Shown: piece by piece, positions 4,977-7,786 of the stretch
Numbering within the stretch: position 1 is the first letter of the stretch
Layout: the number at the start of each line of letters is the position of its first letter
Source of the DNA: Planctomycetota bacterium
Lineage (GTDB): Bacteria > Planctomycetota > UBA11346
Length of the DNA stretch: 7,786 bases
Assembly (NCBI GenBank): GCA_024641365.1
Contig: JAHEDF010000171.1
Span: 1-7,786 of the forward strand
Direction: 5' to 3'
Program-made: the position numbers and the translations under genes
The notes under the pieces: generated by a model
Told to the model about the DNA's origin: nothing
Seen by the model: the letters and a program-made list of their open reading frames with translations, nothing else
Databases searched by the model: none

Positions 4977-7760
4977 TTACGGAATATTGGGCGCTTTTTC
5001 AATTTCTTTGACTGGCTTCTTTTCTGCTGGCTTAGCCGCTGTTGTGGTTTCGACCTCGCCTTCACCCCACAAGCGAATAGGAATGACGGCATCCATTTGA
5101 TCATTATCTAAAGCCGCCACACGAATTGCATTGGCGCCTGGCTTTAAGGTTAAGGTTACTTTATAGATACCATCAGCGGGCAGTTTTTTCGCTGGCAACA
5201 AATCTGCTTTATCTTCATTCAAAAATGTTGTTACAAACTTCAAATTATCGTCTTCAATTTTTAACGACAAGGTAACTTTATTTTTGTCCCCCTTCACCGA
5301 TTCCAGTAAACTTACTTTTGGTTGAATAATTGGTTTCGGGTTCAATTCAGCATTAACAGGGATTGATAATTCATGGAATAAGGTTGCACGGAAGCGACTA
5401 TCCACACCTTCATCAAATCGCTCGTCAATACGAACCTGCAATTTAACATTCTTTGCAGCAAATTTATCGACCTCATTCCCTTTATTCGTTTCAGAGAGCA
5501 CCGTTAATGGTATTGAAATAGTGCCGACCTGTCCCGGCTCGAGTGGATCTAGCATGCCCCCTTTATCGCCTAACTGAACAAAAGCGTCGTTGTCTTTAAA
5601 AACACGCACATCTAATTTTTGACTCTTACCGTCACCATCATTTTTTACGTGAATTTTTACCGTTGCCGCTTCGTCGGTGTTTAATTTCCCATCAGCATTT
5701 GGTTCTTCGATTGACCACGAATAACCCAGATGTGGACGCGGTGCACCATCAACTTTTAATAATACTTTTTGGCTTGCCAGTGCCTTCCCACCATGATCAG
5801 TAAACAGTTCAAGTGTAAATTGTTCTTCGCCCGCATAGGCACGCGGTGGCACCTTAAACGATAGCGTCCCATTAATCGTGCCTTTAGTACTCACTTGTCC
5901 AAACAACACTTCGTCCTCCCATAAGGGACTGTAGCGATCTGCTTGCACTAAGCCGTAAAGTCGACCAATCTCTGCTTCGGATGAATTTATTACTGAAAAT
6001 GTTAACGGTGTTGTTTCGCCAGCCTTTACAATTTGCGGGCCATTAAATGAAATCGATAATGCTTTATCGGTAATGGCACCTGTTTCGCCCCAAATTATTG
6101 CTGGCGTGCTTTTTGCTAATGCTTCGGTTAATGCTTTGGATTCTATTTCGGCAGCTTCTGCTATTGGTTTTTCTAAACGTCCGAGCAAGAAGGAGCGTAA
6201 TTTCCTATTTTTACTTGCTTCTTCTGCGGCTTCAGAAAAGCCTTCTGTCGCTGCGGCTTTAGTTAATAACTCAATAACTAATTTAGATTCTTGATCTGGT
6301 TCAAATACTTTCGCTGCAATTCCCGACCGTTTTAGTTCATCTAAACTGCGATATTCAGCAAGCCAACCTAATTCATAAGTCGCTTTATGTTCATAGGCTG
6401 CTTTATTTTGCAAAGCGAATTCATCATCTTGTTCGCGGCTATTGGTAAACGGAATTAAATCTACTGAGTCATCTTTTAATTTTGTGTGGCGAATTAATTT
6501 AACATCTGGACTGACACCCAAATCCTGAATCGATACTCCGCCAGGTAATTGGTATTCTTGAATAGTTAATTTAAAGCGGCTGCCGTCACGTAAATCTTTA
6601 ATCGTTTGAACAGAACCTTTACCAAAGGTCGTGCCGCCGATTATTACAGCGCGTTCGTTTAATTGTAAGCAGCCGCTTAAAATTTCGGCTGCGCTGGCAC
6701 TGCCTCCTGAAGTCATGACGATCATCGGGACATCTAAAATTTGCCGTGATGAACTGCGGAAAATTTGCGGCTCATTGTCACTCGTAACTGTCCGAACAAT
6801 TTCCTCACCCTTCGGCAAGAAAAAGTCGCTAATTAAACGTGCCTGATCTAATAAACCCCCACCATTAAAACGTAAATCAAGGACAAACGCCTTTATCGGT
6901 CCGGTTTCTTGTAAGGTTAATACGGATTTATACAGATCACGAGCTGTCAGTCCGTTAAATTCATCCATGCGAACATAACCAATATCACCACTGCGGAATG
7001 AGCGCATGGAAATTATTTGCACCAAATCTCGCACCACCGCCACATCTACCGTACCTTGAGCCGTTTTGCGTTCGACGGTGAGCACAACGGTCGTGCCCTT
7101 TGGCCCCTTAATGCGACGCACGGCTTGTTCTAAACTGAGCCCAGCGGTTTTTTCGCCATTGATACCAATTATGACATCGCCATCCATGACACCCGCTTTA
7201 TCAGCGGGTAAGCCAGCCATTACGCGGTCGATGGAAATGACGCCTTCCTCTTGATGTAAAAATGCGCCAATACCGAAAAACTCTCCCGCAATATCTTCTT
7301 TAAAATCACGTGCAGGTTCTGGTGGCATGACTACGGTATGGGGATCTAAAACGGTTAACGATCCATTTACTAAATTATAGGCTAAGTCGCGTTTACGTTG
7401 GTTTGATAAATCATTATTATCAACGGCCACTCGCACGCGCTCAATTAATTCCATTGCTTGCTCAAGCGTGGTCGGCACTGGTGCCGGAATTTCCATAATC
7501 CGATCAGCAACTTCTAAAGTAATTGTTTTATCATTCCACGTTGTATTGATGCTCGCTTCGGATGACTCTAACGCACGCAATGCTCGTTGTACCATCAACT
7601 CTGGTTTAAAGCGTGTTGAGTCATAATAATCATTCGCTAAATGCCCGCCTACTGTCGGAGCCAAATCTTTTAGTGCCGGTTTAACCTCTTCTTCAGACCA
7701 GGCAGGCAACAAGCCAACTGATAACATTATTAATGTAGGAGCTAATCGACGAGTGAACAT
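4977..7760 (-). CDS. Secreted S41 C-terminal processing peptidase with PDZ domain and long beta-sandwich extension
   Basis: Periplasmic serine protease of the CtpA/Prc type, which trims or degrades exported proteins from their C-terminal ends. Residues 1 to about 20 are a signal peptide with no lipobox Cys. Residues about 35-150 are the helical N-terminal domain, 160-245 a PDZ domain (FFGIGAFL, AGLPADKAGVMDGDVIIGINGEK, AVRRIKGPKGT), and 255-425 the S41 core. Catalytic residues are visible: S356 in GGSASAAEI, K381 in TTFGKGSVQ, and Q385; the 25-residue Ser-Lys spacing equals that of E. coli Prc and plant D1 protease. After a helical linker (about 440-555) come three beta-rich modules: about 566-671 and 812-898 (Ig-like), and 678-803, which has a CARDB-like start (NADGKLNTDEAATVKIHVKNDGDG). 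The Lys/Pro/Glu-rich end (903-927) has no membrane anchor or sorting motif. The length of 927 aa is about twice a typical CtpA. Start is ATG with GGAAAGG five bases upstream. Protease assignment secure; substrate unknown. Confidence 0.93.
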   Translation of the reverse strand: MFTRRLAPTLIMLSVGLLPAWSEEEVKPALKDLAPTVGGHLANDYYDSTRFKPELMVQRALRALESSEASINTTWNDKTITLEVADRIMEIPAPVPTTLEQAMELIERVRVAVDNNDLSNQRKRDLAYNLVNGSLTVLDPHTVVMPPEPARDFKEDIAGEFFGIGAFLHQEEGVISIDRVMAGLPADKAGVMDGDVIIGINGEKTAGLSLEQAVRRIKGPKGTTVVLTVERKTAQGTVDVAVVRDLVQIISMRSFRSGDIGYVRMDEFNGLTARDLYKSVLTLQETGPIKAFVLDLRFNGGGLLDQARLISDFFLPKGEEIVRTVTSDNEPQIFRSSSRQILDVPMIVMTSGGSASAAEILSGCLQLNERAVIIGGTTFGKGSVQTIKDLRDGSRFKLTIQEYQLPGGVSIQDLGVSPDVKLIRHTKLKDDSVDLIPFTNSREQDDEFALQNKAAYEHKATYELGWLAEYRSLDELKRSGIAAKVFEPDQESKLVIELLTKAAATEGFSEAAEEASKNRKLRSFLLGRLEKPIAEAAEIESKALTEALAKSTPAIIWGETGAITDKALSISFNGPQIVKAGETTPLTFSVINSSEAEIGRLYGLVQADRYSPLWEDEVLFGQVSTKGTINGTLSFKVPPRAYAGEEQFTLELFTDHGGKALASQKVLLKVDGAPRPHLGYSWSIEEPNADGKLNTDEAATVKIHVKNDGDGKSQKLDVRVFKDNDAFVQLGDKGGMLDPLEPGQVGTISIPLTVLSETNKGNEVDKFAAKNVKLQVRIDERFDEGVDSRFRATLFHELSIPVNAELNPKPIIQPKVSLLESVKGDKNKVTLSLKIEDDNLKFVTTFLNEDKADLLPAKKLPADGIYKVTLTLKPGANAIRVAALDNDQMDAVIPIRLWGEGEVETTTAAKPAEKKPVKEIEKAPNIP

Positions 7761-7765
7761 GTCGG

Positions 7766-7772
7766 CCTTTCC
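7766..7772 (-). promoter_or_regulatory. Ribosome binding site of the S41 protease gene
   Basis: GGAAAGG on the minus strand, five bases before the ATG that ends at 7760. This good match supports the chosen start, which also gives a basic-then-hydrophobic signal peptide. The promoter lies beyond the right edge of the window. Confidence 0.75.
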
Positions 7773-7786
7773 GGGTATGCCTCAGA

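Noticed and set aside
6073..7254. Plus-strand open frames of 62-73 codons opposite the S41 protease gene
   Set aside because: They are antisense to conserved protease sequence, including the PDZ and catalytic regions, and result from the codon pattern of the real gene.
1..7786. Search for CRISPR repeats, transposase genes, phage genes, tRNA/rRNA genes or a defence system
   Set aside because: No regularly spaced repeats, terminal inverted repeats or matching protein motifs were seen; all long genes are accounted for by other families. I do not see evidence of a new multi-gene system here.

Overview
The window reads as a chromosomal piece from a member of the PVC superphylum, most likely Verrucomicrobiota or a relative. 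This rests on the types of protein encoded: a FecR-domain membrane protein fused to a LamG lectin-like domain, a large secreted beta-propeller protein of the kind common in planctomycetes and verrucomicrobia, and an exported PDZ/S41 protease with a long beta-rich tail. Base composition is moderate, with no GC extreme and no sign of a recent mobile insertion. The phylum call is an inference from protein style, not from a marker gene.

Layout: positions 3-1322 (+) hold the 3'-terminal part of a FecR/LamG gene that runs off the left edge. A 105-bp convergent gap (1323-1427) holds a strong hairpin terminator oriented for the minus-strand gene. Then come three minus-strand genes: a secreted 774-aa propeller protein (1428-3752), hemB for porphobilinogen synthase (3941-4927), and a secreted 927-aa S41/PDZ processing protease (4977-7760), which begins just inside the right edge. 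In transcription order the minus-strand genes are protease, hemB, propeller protein. Protease and hemB are only 49 bp apart and could share a transcript. The propeller gene sits behind a 188-bp gap with several short repeats and probably has its own promoter.

How they work together: hemB is a housekeeping tetrapyrrole gene and looks fully functional, with a magnesium-type rather than zinc-type metal site. The other three products act at or beyond the cytoplasmic membrane: a probable sigma-factor regulator with an extracellular sensor-like domain, a periplasmic propeller protein, and a periplasmic protease. No direct functional link between them is visible. I see no CRISPR array, tRNA, rRNA, transposase, phage gene or recognisable defence system. 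The less ordinary points are the FecR-LamG fusion, the propeller protein without any c-type haem motif, the roughly 360-residue beta-sandwich extension on the protease, and a 10-base sequence shared by the two intergenic regions.
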